DNA from: Burkholderiales bacterium 8X
GTDB lineage: Bacteria > Pseudomonadota > Gammaproteobacteria > Burkholderiales > Burkholderiaceae_C
NCBI GenBank assembly: GCA_902506565.1
Contig: LR732703.1
Span: 336,001-400,000 of the forward strand
Reading direction: 5' to 3'
Length of the DNA: 64,000 nt
Shown here: in pieces, positions 47,078-55,691 of the stretch
Layout: each line of letters opens with the position of its first letter
Numbering within the stretch: position 1 is the first letter of the stretch
Program-made: the position numbers and the translations under genes
Notes under the pieces: generated by a model
Database searches by the model: none
Seen by the model: the letters and a program-made list of their open reading frames with translations, nothing else
What the model was told of the DNA's origin: nothing

Positions 47078-48061
47078 ATGGCGGCGTCGATCTCGGTCGC
47101 CCTTTGCACGCGCAATGGCGCGCGCTTCTTGGCGGCGCAGGTCGAGAGCATCTGCGCGCAAGACCTGCTTCCGGCGCAGATCGTGGTTTCGGACGACGGT
47201 TCGAGCGACGACAGCATCGAGGTGGTGCGTCAGACGGTCGAGCGACTCGGCCTCGCAGGCCGCATCGAACTCGACGTGTTCCACAACCCGACGCCCCTCG
47301 GCGTCACCCGCAACTTCGAGCAGGCGGTAAAGGCCTGCCGCCACGAGTTGATCGCGCTCTGCGACCAGGACGACGTGTGGCATGCCGGCCGCTTGAAGCG
47401 GATGGCGGCATCGTTCGAGGCCGATCCCGAGCTTCTGCTGCTGCACACCGATGCGCGGCTGGTCGATGCCGAACTCCGGCCGATCGGACCGACGCTCTTC
47501 GAGGCGCTCGAAGTCGAGCCCTGGGAGATCCAGGCGATCCACGAAGGTCGCGCCTTCCAGGTGCTGCTGCGCCGAAACCTCGCCACCGGCGCCACCACGA
47601 TGTTTCGCCGGCGCCTGCTCGAAGCCGCGCTGCCGTTCAGCGCCGAGTGGGTACACGACGAGTGGCTGGCCTCGATCGCGGCGGCGATCGGCCGGGTCGA
47701 CCTGCTGCCCGAACCGACCATCGACTATCGCCAGCATGGCAACAACCAGATCGGCGCCAGGCCGCCGACGCTGGCCGAGAAGGTGCGCAAGGCGCTGGAC
47801 TCGCGCGGCGACAAGCACCTGCAGCGCTGGCGCCGGGCCGTGGCGCTGCTCGATCGGCTGATTGGGCTCGGCGACCGGGTCGAGCCCGGCATCGTCGAGG
47901 CGCAACGTGCCAAGGTGGCCCATCAACGTTTCCGCGCCGACTTGCCGGCTTCGCGCTGGCGCCGCCTGGGCGCGGTGATCCGGGAGGCGCGCGCCGGCGG
48001 CTACGACCGCTTCGGCCGCGGCAAGCAGGCGGTCGCGCAGGACTTGCTCGAACGCGGCTGA
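47078..48061 (+). CDS. Family 2 glycosyltransferase, RfbN/WbbL-like
   Basis: 327 aa starting MAASISVALCTRNG at 47078, 5 bp after the previous stop. SVALCTRNGARFLAAQVESIC, VVSDDGSSDDSIEVV, LIALCDQDDVWHAGRL (the CDQDDxW motif common in rhamnosyltransferases of this type), and AATTMFRRRLLEAAL. Cytoplasmic, no transmembrane helix. CDQDDVW suggests dTDP-L-rhamnose as donor; the linkage is unknown. Confidence 0.9.
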   Translation: MAASISVALCTRNGARFLAAQVESICAQDLLPAQIVVSDDGSSDDSIEVVRQTVERLGLAGRIELDVFHNPTPLGVTRNFEQAVKACRHELIALCDQDDVWHAGRLKRMAASFEADPELLLLHTDARLVDAELRPIGPTLFEALEVEPWEIQAIHEGRAFQVLLRRNLATGATTMFRRRLLEAALPFSAEWVHDEWLASIAAAIGRVDLLPEPTIDYRQHGNNQIGARPPTLAEKVRKALDSRGDKHLQRWRRAVALLDRLIGLGDRVEPGIVEAQRAKVAHQRFRADLPASRWRRLGAVIREARAGGYDRFGRGKQAVAQDLLERG

Positions 48062-48076
48062 ATGCGCTGCCGAGGC

Positions 48077-48844
48077 TCAGCGCTCGCCGGAGGCCTGCCA
48101 TCGCAGGTACCGCCAGAAGGCGGCCGAACTCCAGACCTTCAGCAGGCTGGTGACATGCCAATAAAGATGGCGCTTGCTCCGGTGGCTGGCCCGCTGGGCG
48201 TCATGCCGTGCGAGCAGGCCTTCGGCGATCTGCAATCGCCAGCCTTCGAGCCGGAGCCGGGCGCAGATGTCGAAGTCCTCGCCGTACATGAAGAAGCGTT
48301 CATCGAAGCCGCGGACCTTTCGATACGCGTCGGCGCGAAACAGCATGAAGAGCCCGGGAATCCAGTCCGGCGACGGCGGCAGTTCATAGCCCGCGCGGCG
48401 GCGGGTCAGGATCTCGCGCGGCGTGATCACCCGGCGATGCTGCTCGGGCGTCGCCTTGCCCGGCTCCAGGATGCGCGGCGCCAGCAGGCCGGCGTCGGGC
48501 TGGGCCTCGGCCAGCAAGGGCGCCAGCACGTCGGCGTCGAATCGGATGTCGGGGTTGAGCACCAGGAACCACGGCGTGGCGCAGCGTTCGAAGGCCTGGT
48601 TGTTGTTGGCGCCGAAGCCCTTGGGTTCGGCATTGGCGATGCGCTCGACCTCGAAGCCCCAGCTTTCGCCGGCCAGCGCGTCCGGCTCGGGGATGTTGAG
48701 CGTGAGCACCACCTTGTTCACCATCGGTGCGCTGAACCGGTCGAGCTGCCGCAGCAAGGGTTGGATCAGCGCCAGCTGTCCGTGGCTCACGATCGAGACC
48801 GTGATCGAAGCCGGCGGCGCGGCAGTAGGAGGGGAAATCGGCAT
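48077..48844 (-). CDS. Family 2 glycosyltransferase
   Basis: 255 aa. ITVSIVSHGQLALIQPLLRQL, GFGANNNQAFERC, LVLNPDIRFDADVLAPL (NPDxR motif), and FDERFFMYGEDFDICARLRLEGW, all typical of GT2 rhamnosyl/galactofuranosyl-like enzymes. The first 13 residues are Pro-rich. It is transcribed opposite to its neighbours and ends 15 bp from the previous stop; its start is 44 bp from the divergent WbpL-like gene. Probably an early-acting enzyme, given that it lies next to the initiating transferase. Confidence 0.9.
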   Translation of the reverse strand: MPISPPTAAPPASITVSIVSHGQLALIQPLLRQLDRFSAPMVNKVVLTLNIPEPDALAGESWGFEVERIANAEPKGFGANNNQAFERCATPWFLVLNPDIRFDADVLAPLLAEAQPDAGLLAPRILEPGKATPEQHRRVITPREILTRRRAGYELPPSPDWIPGLFMLFRADAYRKVRGFDERFFMYGEDFDICARLRLEGWRLQIAEGLLARHDAQRASHRSKRHLYWHVTSLLKVWSSAAFWRYLRWQASGER

Positions 48845-48888
48845 GGTCTAATTTCGCCCGGGAATTCTAGAGTTCCCGCCACAACGCC

Positions 48889-49983
48889 ATGATTGCCCTG
48901 ATCGTCATTAGCTTTCTCGTGTCCGCATTCGCCGTGCAGGTGTTCATGCGACGTGCCCGCCGGCATGCCAGGCGTTACGCCGACGACATGCCGCAGCGCT
49001 TCCACAAGGGCCACGTGCCGCGCCTCGGCGGCGCCGGCATCATCATCGGCATGGGGGTCGCGTGGCTGGTGGCCGGGATCCCCTCCGATCCTTTCAACGT
49101 GTCGTGGCCGATCAAGGCATCCGGGCTGCTCCTGCTGTGCATCGCGCCGGCGGTGCTGAGCGGCATCGTCGAGGACGTGACGCAGCGGGTCTCGGTCGGC
49201 TACCGCCTGGCGCTCACCATCGGCGCCGCGTTCCTGGTCTGCTGGGCGACCAACCTCGGCGTGATGCGGTCGGGGGTCGGCTTCGTGGATGCCTGGCTGC
49301 AGGCCTGGCCGTTGGCGGCGATGCTGTTCGCCGCGCTCGCGATCGGCGGCCTGCCGCATGCCTTCAACATCATCGACGGCTACAACGGCCTGGCCGGCAC
49401 CGTGGCGGTGCTGGTCTGCCTGGCAATCTCGCACGTGGCGCTGCAGGTCGGCGACCGGCAGCTCGCGGCGATGATGATCTGCCTGGTCGGCGCCACCCTC
49501 GGCTTCTTGTTCTGGAACTATCCGCGCGGCAAGATCTTCGCGGGCGACGGCGGCGCCTACGTGTGGGGCATGGTGATCGCGATCGCCTGCGTCACGCTGG
49601 TGCAGCGGCATCGCGTGGTGTCGCCGTGGTTCCCGATGCTGCTGCTCATCTATCCGGTCTGGGAGACGCTGTTCTCGATCTACCGCAAGGTGGCCCGTGG
49701 GCAGTCGCCCGGCACCGCCGACGCGCTGCACTTTCACCAGCTGATCTTCCGGCGCATCGTGCGGGTGGCGTTTGCCGACGACGAAGCGCGCCAGCTGCTG
49801 TCCCGCAACAACCGGACCTCGCCGTATCTCTGGATCTTCGCGGCGCTCACGGTGGTGCCTGCGGTGCTGTTCTGGAACAACACCTGGGCCCTGATGTCGT
49901 TCTGCGCCTTGTTCGTCGCAACCTACGTGGCCGCCTACCTGATGATCGTGCGCTTCAAGGTGCCCCGCTGGCTCCGCCGCTAG
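48889..49983 (+). CDS. Undecaprenyl-phosphate N-acetylhexosamine-1-phosphate transferase (WbpL/WecA-like)
   Basis: 364 aa, about ten membrane helices. MraY/WecA family: HVPRLGGAGIIIG, GIVEDVTQRVSVGYR (E95-D96 replacing the DD pair of WecA/MraY), NIIDGYNGLAG at residues 160-170, and IFAGDGGAYVWG with D220. It transfers a sugar-1-phosphate from a UDP-sugar to undecaprenyl phosphate, starting the glycan. The ED variant with downstream VTQRVSV is shared with WbpL-like initiators for HexNAc sugars such as GlcNAc, FucNAc or QuiNAc. It marks the end of the polysaccharide block before argB. Confidence 0.9.
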   Translation: MIALIVISFLVSAFAVQVFMRRARRHARRYADDMPQRFHKGHVPRLGGAGIIIGMGVAWLVAGIPSDPFNVSWPIKASGLLLLCIAPAVLSGIVEDVTQRVSVGYRLALTIGAAFLVCWATNLGVMRSGVGFVDAWLQAWPLAAMLFAALAIGGLPHAFNIIDGYNGLAGTVAVLVCLAISHVALQVGDRQLAAMMICLVGATLGFLFWNYPRGKIFAGDGGAYVWGMVIAIACVTLVQRHRVVSPWFPMLLLIYPVWETLFSIYRKVARGQSPGTADALHFHQLIFRRIVRVAFADDEARQLLSRNNRTSPYLWIFAALTVVPAVLFWNNTWALMSFCALFVATYVAAYLMIVRFKVPRWLRR

Positions 49984-50046
49984 CGGCCGGCGCCGGCCTC
50001 GCGCGGTGATCTTCTCGAACCTCTTCATCTTCTTCCGCAGAACACC

Positions 50047-50940
50047 ATGATCGATCCAGTGCTCAACATTGCACCACGCGACAAGGCCGAAATCCTGGCC
50101 CAGGCGCTTCCGTACATCCGCAAGTTCCACGGCAAGACGATCGTCATCAAGTACGGCGGCAACGCCATGACCGACCCGGCGCTGCAGGCCGACTTCGCCG
50201 AAGACGTGGTACTGCTCAAGCTGGTCGGCATGAACCCGGTGGTGGTACACGGCGGCGGGCCGCAGATCGAGTCGGCGCTCAACAAGCTGGGCAAGAAGGG
50301 GCAGTTCATCCAGGGCATGCGGGTTACCGACGCCGAGACCATGGAGGTGGTCGAATGGGTGCTGGCCGGCGAGGTGCAGCAGGACATCGTCGGCCTCATC
50401 AACCAGGCCGGTGGCAAGGCGGTGGGGCTGACCGGCCGCGACGGCGCGCTGATCCGGGCCCGGAAGCTCAAGATGGCCGACCTCAACGACCCGAGCATCC
50501 AGCACGATGTCGGGCAGGTCGGCGAGATCGTCGAGATCGATGCCTCGGTGGTCAAGGCGCTGCAGGACGATGCCTTCATCCCGGTGGTGAGCCCGATCGG
50601 CTTCGGCGAGCAGAACGAAAGCTACAACATCAATGCCGACGTGGTCGCCGGCAAGCTGGCGACCAAGCTCAAGGCCGAGAAGCTCATGCTGCTCACCAAC
50701 ATCCCCGGCGTGCTCGACCAGGACAAGAAGCTGCTGACCGACCTCACGCCGCAGCAGATCGACGCGCTCTTCGCGGACGGCACGATCTCGGGCGGCATGC
50801 TGCCGAAGATCGAGGGCGCGCTCGATGCGGCGCGCAACGGCGTGAATTCGGTGCACATCATCGACGGCCGCGTGCCGCACGCGCTGCTCCTCGAAATCCT
50901 GACCGATCAAGCCTTCGGAACGATGATCCGCGCCAGATAG
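50047..50940 (+). CDS. argB: Acetylglutamate kinase
   Basis: 297 aa. [10 protein letters not shown] (phosphate-binding glycines), [23 protein letters not shown]-type region preceded by [10 protein letters not shown], and [31 protein letters not shown] followed by [13 protein letters not shown]. Catalyses phosphorylation of N-acetylglutamate, the second step of arginine biosynthesis. A chromosomal housekeeping gene at the edge of the glycan region. Reading in the opposite direction, galE follows after only 9 bp. Confidence 0.97.
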   Translation: MIDPVLNIAPRDKAEILAQALPYIRKFHGKTIVIKYGGNAMTDPALQADFAEDVVLLKLVGMNPVVVHGGGPQIESALNKLGKKGQFIQGMRVTDAETMEVVEWVLAGEVQQDIVGLINQAGGKAVGLTGRDGALIRARKLKMADLNDPSIQHDVGQVGEIVEIDASVVKALQDDAFIPVVSPIGFGEQNESYNINADVVAGKLATKLKAEKLMLLTNIPGVLDQDKKLLTDLTPQQIDALFADGTISGGMLPKIEGALDAARNGVNSVHIIDGRVPHALLLEILTDQAFGTMIRAR

Positions 50941-50949
50941 CTCGCCGGC

Positions 50950-51981
50950 TTATCGAGCGGCAGACGGTTCGTAGCCGTTCGGATTGGCCTGCTGCCAGCG
51001 CCAGCTGTCGGCGCACATCTGGTCGAGGGTTCGGGTGGCGCGCCAGCCGAGCGTGGCGGTGGCCAGGGTGGGGTCGGCCCAGTTGGCGGCGACATCGCCG
51101 GGGCGGCGGGGGCCGATTTCGTGGGCGATGGACTTGCCGCTGGCACGTTCGAAGGACTTGATCACGTCGAGCACCGAGGCGCCCTGGCCGGTGCCGAGGT
51201 TGAGGGTGACGATGCCGGGCTGGCGCTCTGAATGCCGGAGCGCGGCGACATGGCCCTCGGCCAGGTCCATGACGTGTACATAGTCGCGAACGCCGGTGCC
51301 GTCGGGCGTGGGGTAGTCGCCGCCATGCACCGCGAGCTTGTCGCGCAGGCCGACCGCGACCTGCGAGACGAAGGGCATCAGGTTGTTCGGCTTGCCGCGC
51401 GGATGCTCGCCGATCAAGCCGCTTTCGTGCGCACCGACCGGGTTGAAGTAGCGCAGCACCGAAATTCGCCAGGACGGATTCGCATGGTGCAGGTCCGACA
51501 GGATTTCCTCGACCATCCGCTTGGTACGCCCGTAGGGGTTGGCCGGTCGGCAGGCGGCGCTTTCTGGCACGGGCGATTGATCCGGATCGCCATACACCGT
51601 CGCGGACGACGAGAACACCAGGGTGTCGACGCCTGCCGCGAGCATGGCCTGCGCCAGGACGACCGAGCCGGCCACGTTGTTGTCGTAGTAGCCGAGCGGA
51701 TCGGCCACCGAATCGCCCACCGCTTTCAGCCCGGCGAAGTGGATGACGCCCTGCACGCGGTATTGCTCGAACACCCGGTCGAGGTCGGCCCGGCTGCGCA
51801 CGTCGCCTTGGATGGCGACCGGCTTGTTGCCGATGATGGTCTCCAGTCGTTCCACGACGCGCGGGTCGGCGTTGCAGAAGTTGTCGAAGATCAAGGGCGT
51901 ATAACCGGCGGCAGCCAGGGCGACGCAGGTGTGGCTACCGATGAATCCGGCGCCGCCGGTGACCAGGATGTGGGGGCTCAT
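50950..51981 (-). CDS. galE: UDP-glucose 4-epimerase
   Basis: 343 aa from the ATG at 51981 ([15 protein letters not shown]); SD-like AGAAG lies five bases upstream. NAD motif [21 protein letters not shown], and NPYGRTKRMVEE with YxxxK. Interconverts UDP-glucose and UDP-galactose, or GlcNAc/GalNAc in some homologues, and supplies galactose-type donors for surface glycans. Placed between argB and slmA, separate from the main glycan operons; divergent from slmA. Confidence 0.96.
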   Translation of the reverse strand: MSPHILVTGGAGFIGSHTCVALAAAGYTPLIFDNFCNADPRVVERLETIIGNKPVAIQGDVRSRADLDRVFEQYRVQGVIHFAGLKAVGDSVADPLGYYDNNVAGSVVLAQAMLAAGVDTLVFSSSATVYGDPDQSPVPESAACRPANPYGRTKRMVEEILSDLHHANPSWRISVLRYFNPVGAHESGLIGEHPRGKPNNLMPFVSQVAVGLRDKLAVHGGDYPTPDGTGVRDYVHVMDLAEGHVAALRHSERQPGIVTLNLGTGQGASVLDVIKSFERASGKSIAHEIGPRRPGDVAANWADPTLATATLGWRATRTLDQMCADSWRWQQANPNGYEPSAAR

Positions 51982-52095
51982 TGCATCTTCTTTTCGAGAA
52001 ATGTTGCGGGGATTCTCGGGGACGCGCAGGGGCCCGCCGGGTTGGCATGCGCTCAGCCTGCGTGCGAGAATCAAATTTTTACAATTGCCTCGTCC
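51982..52095. promoter_or_regulatory. Divergent promoter region galE / slmA
   Basis: 114 bp. On the plus strand TACAAT (52080-52085) is a good -10 element only ten bases before the slmA ATG, which would give a 5' leader of just a few bases. No convincing -35 hexamer is visible at the expected distance. On the minus strand the same A/T-rich patch could serve galE. Confidence 0.4.
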
Positions 52096-52953
52096 ATGCA
52101 GAACGATGACAACCACGCCCCTGTCGACCCCACCGGTGGTGGAGGGGCGTCGCCGAACGATCCTCGGGCAGAGTCGCCGAGCGATTCGCGCGGGGTTTCG
52201 AGGTCGGCGATCGAGGAACTTCGATTTCCGCCATCGAGCCCTAGCCCTAGCCCCAGCCTTCCTTCCATGCGCAATACCGCGGCGGCAGCTGCTGCATCAG
52301 CAGGTCATGCGGTCGCTTCGGTCGAGACCTCGCGGCGTGGCGATTCGGCATCGGACGCCGCCGCACCCGCCATCCGCAAGCGACCCAAGCCGGGCGAGCG
52401 TCGCCTTCAGATCCTGCAAGCGCTAGCCGCAATGCTGGAGCAACCCGGCGGCGAGCGCGTCACGACCGCCGCATTGGCAGCCCGCCTCGAAGTGAGCGAA
52501 GCCGCCCTGTATCGGCATTTCGCGAGCAAGGCGCAGATGTTCGAGGGGTTGATCGATTTCATCGAGAAGACCGTTTTCACGCTGGTCAACCAGATCGTCG
52601 AGCGCGACCCGCCCGGCAGCGAGCAGGCTGCTCGCATCGTCGCGATGCTGATGCAGTTCGCCGAGAAGAACCCGGGCATGACCCGCGTGATGGTCGGCGA
52701 TGCGTTGGTCTACGAGAACGAACGTTTGCAAAGCCGGATGAATCATTTTTTCGACAAGCTCGAAGCGGTGATGCGCAATGCCTTGCGGCAATCGGCAGCC
52801 GATGGCGGCTCGGCGGTGCCAAGCGTCGACGCGAAGGTTCGCGCGGCCGTGCTGACCGCTTTCATGGTGGGTCGGATCCAGCGCTTCGCGCGCTCGGGCT
52901 TCCGGCTGGCGCCGACGGACAACCTCGAGGCGGCCACGGCGCTGATGCTCTAG
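52096..52953 (+). CDS. slmA: Nucleoid occlusion factor SlmA, TetR family
   Basis: 285 aa from the ATG at 52096. The C-terminal ~190 residues are SlmA: RRLQILQALAAMLEQPGGERVTTAALAARLEVSEAALYRHFASK (HTH) and GLIDFIEKTVFTLVNQI. SlmA binds specific chromosomal sites and blocks FtsZ assembly over the nucleoid. The first ~95 residues are unusual: Ser/Pro/Ala-rich, with SPSPSPS and no predicted fold. A shorter translation from MRNTAAAAAA at 52267 is possible. The argB-slmA neighbourhood is usual in Burkholderiales; galE is interposed here. Confidence 0.92.
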   Translation: MQNDDNHAPVDPTGGGGASPNDPRAESPSDSRGVSRSAIEELRFPPSSPSPSPSLPSMRNTAAAAAASAGHAVASVETSRRGDSASDAAAPAIRKRPKPGERRLQILQALAAMLEQPGGERVTTAALAARLEVSEAALYRHFASKAQMFEGLIDFIEKTVFTLVNQIVERDPPGSEQAARIVAMLMQFAEKNPGMTRVMVGDALVYENERLQSRMNHFFDKLEAVMRNALRQSAADGGSAVPSVDAKVRAAVLTAFMVGRIQRFARSGFRLAPTDNLEAATALML

Positions 52954-52964
52954 GGCTCTGTCGA

Positions 52965-53004
52965 CGATCGGCGCAGCCGGTGGGCGGCGCCAAGCCGCCG
53001 ATCG
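52965..53004. terminator. Hairpin downstream of slmA
   Basis: CGATCGGCG (52965-52973) is a perfect 9-bp inverted repeat of CGCCGATCG (52996-53004), with a 22-nt loop. It lies between convergent slmA and the BON-domain gene. No T-tract, so a Rho-independent role is uncertain. Confidence 0.4.
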
Positions 53005-53037
53005 CTCGCCGCCGACGTCGCCTTGCTCGAGAGCGCG

Positions 53038-53580
53038 TTACTTCGCTGCGGCCGAAGCCTCGACCACCAGCTGGTTGTCCACCGAAGCGACGCCCTTGAC
53101 CGCCTTGGCGATCGTCTCTGCACGAGCCTTGGCTTCGGCGGTGGGCGCCGGGCCGCTCAACCTGACGGCGCCATTGCGGGTGTCGACATCGATCTTGCGG
53201 GCACTGAGCTCGGGGTCGCGTGCCAGCTCCGCAGAAACCGACCCGGTCAATGCTGCGTCGCTCGTGGTCTCCTTCACGGCGCTGCCGGCGTCCTTGATCG
53301 CCTCCTTCACCGCCGCCACGTCTTCCTTCACCTTGGGCGAATCGAGGTACTCCTTGGTGTTGTCGCGTGCGCGCTCGGCCAACTCGCCTGCCTTGCTCGC
53401 GGCTGCGGCGGCGGTATCGCCGGTCTTGGCGATCGCCTGGTCGAGCTTCTCGCCGGCGGTGCGGTCCGATGCACGGTTGTCGCAGCCGGCGAGGGTGGCC
53501 AGCGCGGTCAGCGCGAAGAGAGCAGCAGCGAGCTGGCCCCGGCTGCGCGAGCGTGTGGTTCCTGCCGGCATCGAGCCCAT
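53038..53580 (-). CDS. BON-domain periplasmic lipoprotein
   Basis: About 180 aa from the ATG at 53580 (53571 also possible). Lipoprotein signal with lipobox LATLAGC. A helical, Ala/Lys-rich middle (KLDQAIAKTGDTAAAAASK) precedes one C-terminal BON domain: ALTGSVSAELARDPELSARKIDVDTRNGAVRLSG and VKGVASVDNQLVV. Resembles OsmY-type osmotically inducible proteins in the domain, though anchored. Probably envelope stress related; regulation not visible. The membrane gene upstream ends 11 bp before its start. Confidence 0.85.
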   Translation of the reverse strand: MGSMPAGTTRSRSRGQLAAALFALTALATLAGCDNRASDRTAGEKLDQAIAKTGDTAAAAASKAGELAERARDNTKEYLDSPKVKEDVAAVKEAIKDAGSAVKETTSDAALTGSVSAELARDPELSARKIDVDTRNGAVRLSGPAPTAEAKARAETIAKAVKGVASVDNQLVVEASAAAK

Positions 53581-53591
53581 GCCCGGCCCGC

Positions 53592-53849
53592 TCACCACCG
53601 GCGCCCCCGCGTGTCCAGCAACGAAGCCAGCTTGGCGATGCCGCCAGTGCCGCTGGCCGCGCGGCCGATGAATGCCGCGGCAGCGGCGCCCATCAAGGTG
53701 CGGGCGATCAACGACCGGCTTCGACCGCTCGCGACCAGCAGCAGCACGCCGACTCCCAGCACGACCAGGTGTTCGCCCGGAAAGTCGGGCCGGCTCTCGT
53801 CCGCCTCTTTCAGATCCTTGAACCGATCGACCCATTCTTCCGTTGCCAT
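53592..53849 (-). CDS. Small membrane protein (DUF2892/YgaP-TM-like)
   Basis: 85 aa. A soluble N-terminal ~25 residues (MATEEWVDRFKDLKEADES), then two hydrophobic segments, HLVVLGVGVLLLVAS and RTLMGAAAAAFIGRAASG, with SGRSRSLIARTLMG between them, as in DUF2892/YgaP transmembrane-domain proteins. No enzymatic motif. Probably co-transcribed with the BON lipoprotein, suggesting an envelope-stress pair. Confidence 0.65.
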   Translation of the reverse strand: MATEEWVDRFKDLKEADESRPDFPGEHLVVLGVGVLLLVASGRSRSLIARTLMGAAAAAFIGRAASGTGGIAKLASLLDTRGRRW

Positions 53850-53972
53850 GAGATTGCTCCTTGTTCAACGCTCATTGTTGGGTTCGCCGAACGCGGCAGG
53901 TTGTAGGCAGCGGCCGAAGTTCACTGGGGGACGACGCCTTCGGTTGCCGCCTCGGCCGGGTCGCGGGGCGGA

Positions 53973-55637
53973 TCAGGCTTCGCTGCGCTTCAGCAGGTAG
54001 TCCAGTCCGCCGACCCGGAACCATCGATAGCCATAGGGCTCCAGCAGGATGCGATGCCGGCCCCTGCCGTCGACCTGGCTGTGCGCCTCGGTCAGGAGAT
54101 TGATCAACTGCTTGCCGTCGGGGCCGAGCTTCTGCCTGGGCAGCTCGAATTCGATCGGATCGGCCAGCAGGTTGTGTACGAACAGCACCGAGTTGTTGCG
54201 CCAGTCGTAGCGCATCGCCAGCACGCCGGGCTGCGAATGATCGAGCACCTCGAAGTCGCCCCAGCTGACCTCCGGAATCTCCCTGCGCATCCGCAGTGCC
54301 CGTTCCATCCAGTTGAGGAGCGAATCCGGATCGCGGCGCTGCGCGGCGACGTTCAGGTGCTCGAAGCCATAAGCACCGCCGCCGATCACCGGCATCACCG
54401 GCCGCTTCGATTGGGTGAAGCCGCCGTGCGGCTCGTCCGACCACTGCATCGGCGTGCGCGCGCAATTGCGCTCGGGCAGCTTCAGGTTGTCGCCCATCCC
54501 GATCTCGTCGCCGTAGCGCAGCACGGGCGTTCCGGGCAAGGTCAGCATCAGGCTGTAGGCGAGTTCGAGGCGCCTCCGGTCGTTGCCGAGCATCGGCGCG
54601 AGTCGCCGCCGGATGCCGCGGTCGTACAGCTGCATGTCTTTCTCCGGCCCGAAGGCGTCGAACACCTTCTGCCGTTGTGCCGGCTTGAGCCGCCCCAGGT
54701 CGAGTTCGTCATGGTTGCGCAGGAACATGCCCCACTGCGAGGTAGACGGCCGCGGCCGTGTCTCGGCCAGCGCCTTGGCGAGCGGTGCGGTGTCGCCGCT
54801 CGCGAGCGCATAGAACAGGTTCTGGTTGACCGGAAAGTTGAACATCATGTGGAGCCGCTCGCCTTCGTCGCCGAAGTACTCCATGTTGGTCTTGGGCTGC
54901 ACGTTGGCCTCGCCGAGGATGATGGCGTCGCCGCGCCGCCACTGGAGCAGTTCGCGAAACTCGCGCAGCATGTCGTACTGAGGCTTCGACTTGACCACCT
55001 TCTCGCCCTTGGTCGCGATCACGAAGGGCACCGCATCCATCCGGAAGCCCGAGACGCCCAGTTGCGTCCAGAAGCCCATGATCTTGAGGATCTCGGCCTG
55101 CACCAGCGGGTTGGCGGTGTTGAGATCGGGCTGGAACTTGTAGAACCGGTGAAAGTACCAGCGCCGCGCCACCTCGTCATAGGTCCAGGTCGACTTCTGG
55201 ACGCCCGGGAACACCATGCCCTCGTCCGCGTTCTTCGGCTTCTGGTCGGCCCACACGTACCAGTCGTGGTACTTCGACTCCGGCCCCTTGCGCGCATCCT
55301 TGAACCACGGGTGCTGGTCCGAGGTGTGGTTGACCACCAGGTCGATCAGTACCCGCATGCCGCGCTGCTGCGCCGCGTGCGTGAACTCGACGAAGTCGCC
55401 GAGCGTGCCGAAGCGCGGATCGACGTTGTAGTAGTCGGCCACGTCGTAGCCGTCGTCCTTGCCGGGCGACGCCTGGAAAGGCATCAGCCACACCGTGGTC
55501 ACGCCCAGGCCGTGCAGGTAGTCGAGGCGGCGGGTCAGTCCTTCGAAGTCGCCGCAGCCGTCGCCGTTCGAGTCCATGAAGGTCTCGACCGAGAGGCAAT
55601 AGACGACGGCGTTCTTGTACCAAAGGTCCTTGATCAT
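53973..55637 (-). CDS. GH13 family enzyme, trehalose synthase-like
   Basis: 554 aa from the ATG at 55637 (MIKDLWYKNAVVYCLSVETF). GH13 conserved regions: DLVVNHTSDQHPWF, GFRMDAVPF (nucleophile D201), ILGEANV (acid/base E243), and LRNHDELDL (D310). The N-terminus and the NTANPLVQAEILKIMGFWTQLGVSGFRMD region resemble TreS-type maltose alpha-D-glucosyltransferase catalytic domains. No signal peptide, so cytoplasmic. No maltokinase domain is attached. Divergent from a second GH13 gene, 54 bp away. The likely role is trehalose/maltose interconversion or glucan turnover; specificity is unproven. Confidence 0.82.
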   Translation of the reverse strand: MIKDLWYKNAVVYCLSVETFMDSNGDGCGDFEGLTRRLDYLHGLGVTTVWLMPFQASPGKDDGYDVADYYNVDPRFGTLGDFVEFTHAAQQRGMRVLIDLVVNHTSDQHPWFKDARKGPESKYHDWYVWADQKPKNADEGMVFPGVQKSTWTYDEVARRWYFHRFYKFQPDLNTANPLVQAEILKIMGFWTQLGVSGFRMDAVPFVIATKGEKVVKSKPQYDMLREFRELLQWRRGDAIILGEANVQPKTNMEYFGDEGERLHMMFNFPVNQNLFYALASGDTAPLAKALAETRPRPSTSQWGMFLRNHDELDLGRLKPAQRQKVFDAFGPEKDMQLYDRGIRRRLAPMLGNDRRRLELAYSLMLTLPGTPVLRYGDEIGMGDNLKLPERNCARTPMQWSDEPHGGFTQSKRPVMPVIGGGAYGFEHLNVAAQRRDPDSLLNWMERALRMRREIPEVSWGDFEVLDHSQPGVLAMRYDWRNNSVLFVHNLLADPIEFELPRQKLGPDGKQLINLLTEAHSQVDGRGRHRILLEPYGYRWFRVGGLDYLLKRSEA

Positions 55638-55691
55638 GTGCGGCCTTGCGCTCTCGCGAAGAATGCTCCGAACGACCCAACGAGGAAATCG

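Noticed and set aside
49985..49998. Perfect 14-bp palindrome GGCCGGCGCCGGCC after the WbpL-like gene
   Set aside because: It lies just past the stop codon and has no loop or T-run; in DNA of this GC content such palindromes are expected by chance.
54054..55691. Open plus-strand frame upstream of the alpha-glucosidase
   Set aside because: It is antisense to the trehalose-synthase-like gene, and the alpha-glucosidase has an ATG with a good GAGGA ribosome-binding site at 55692.
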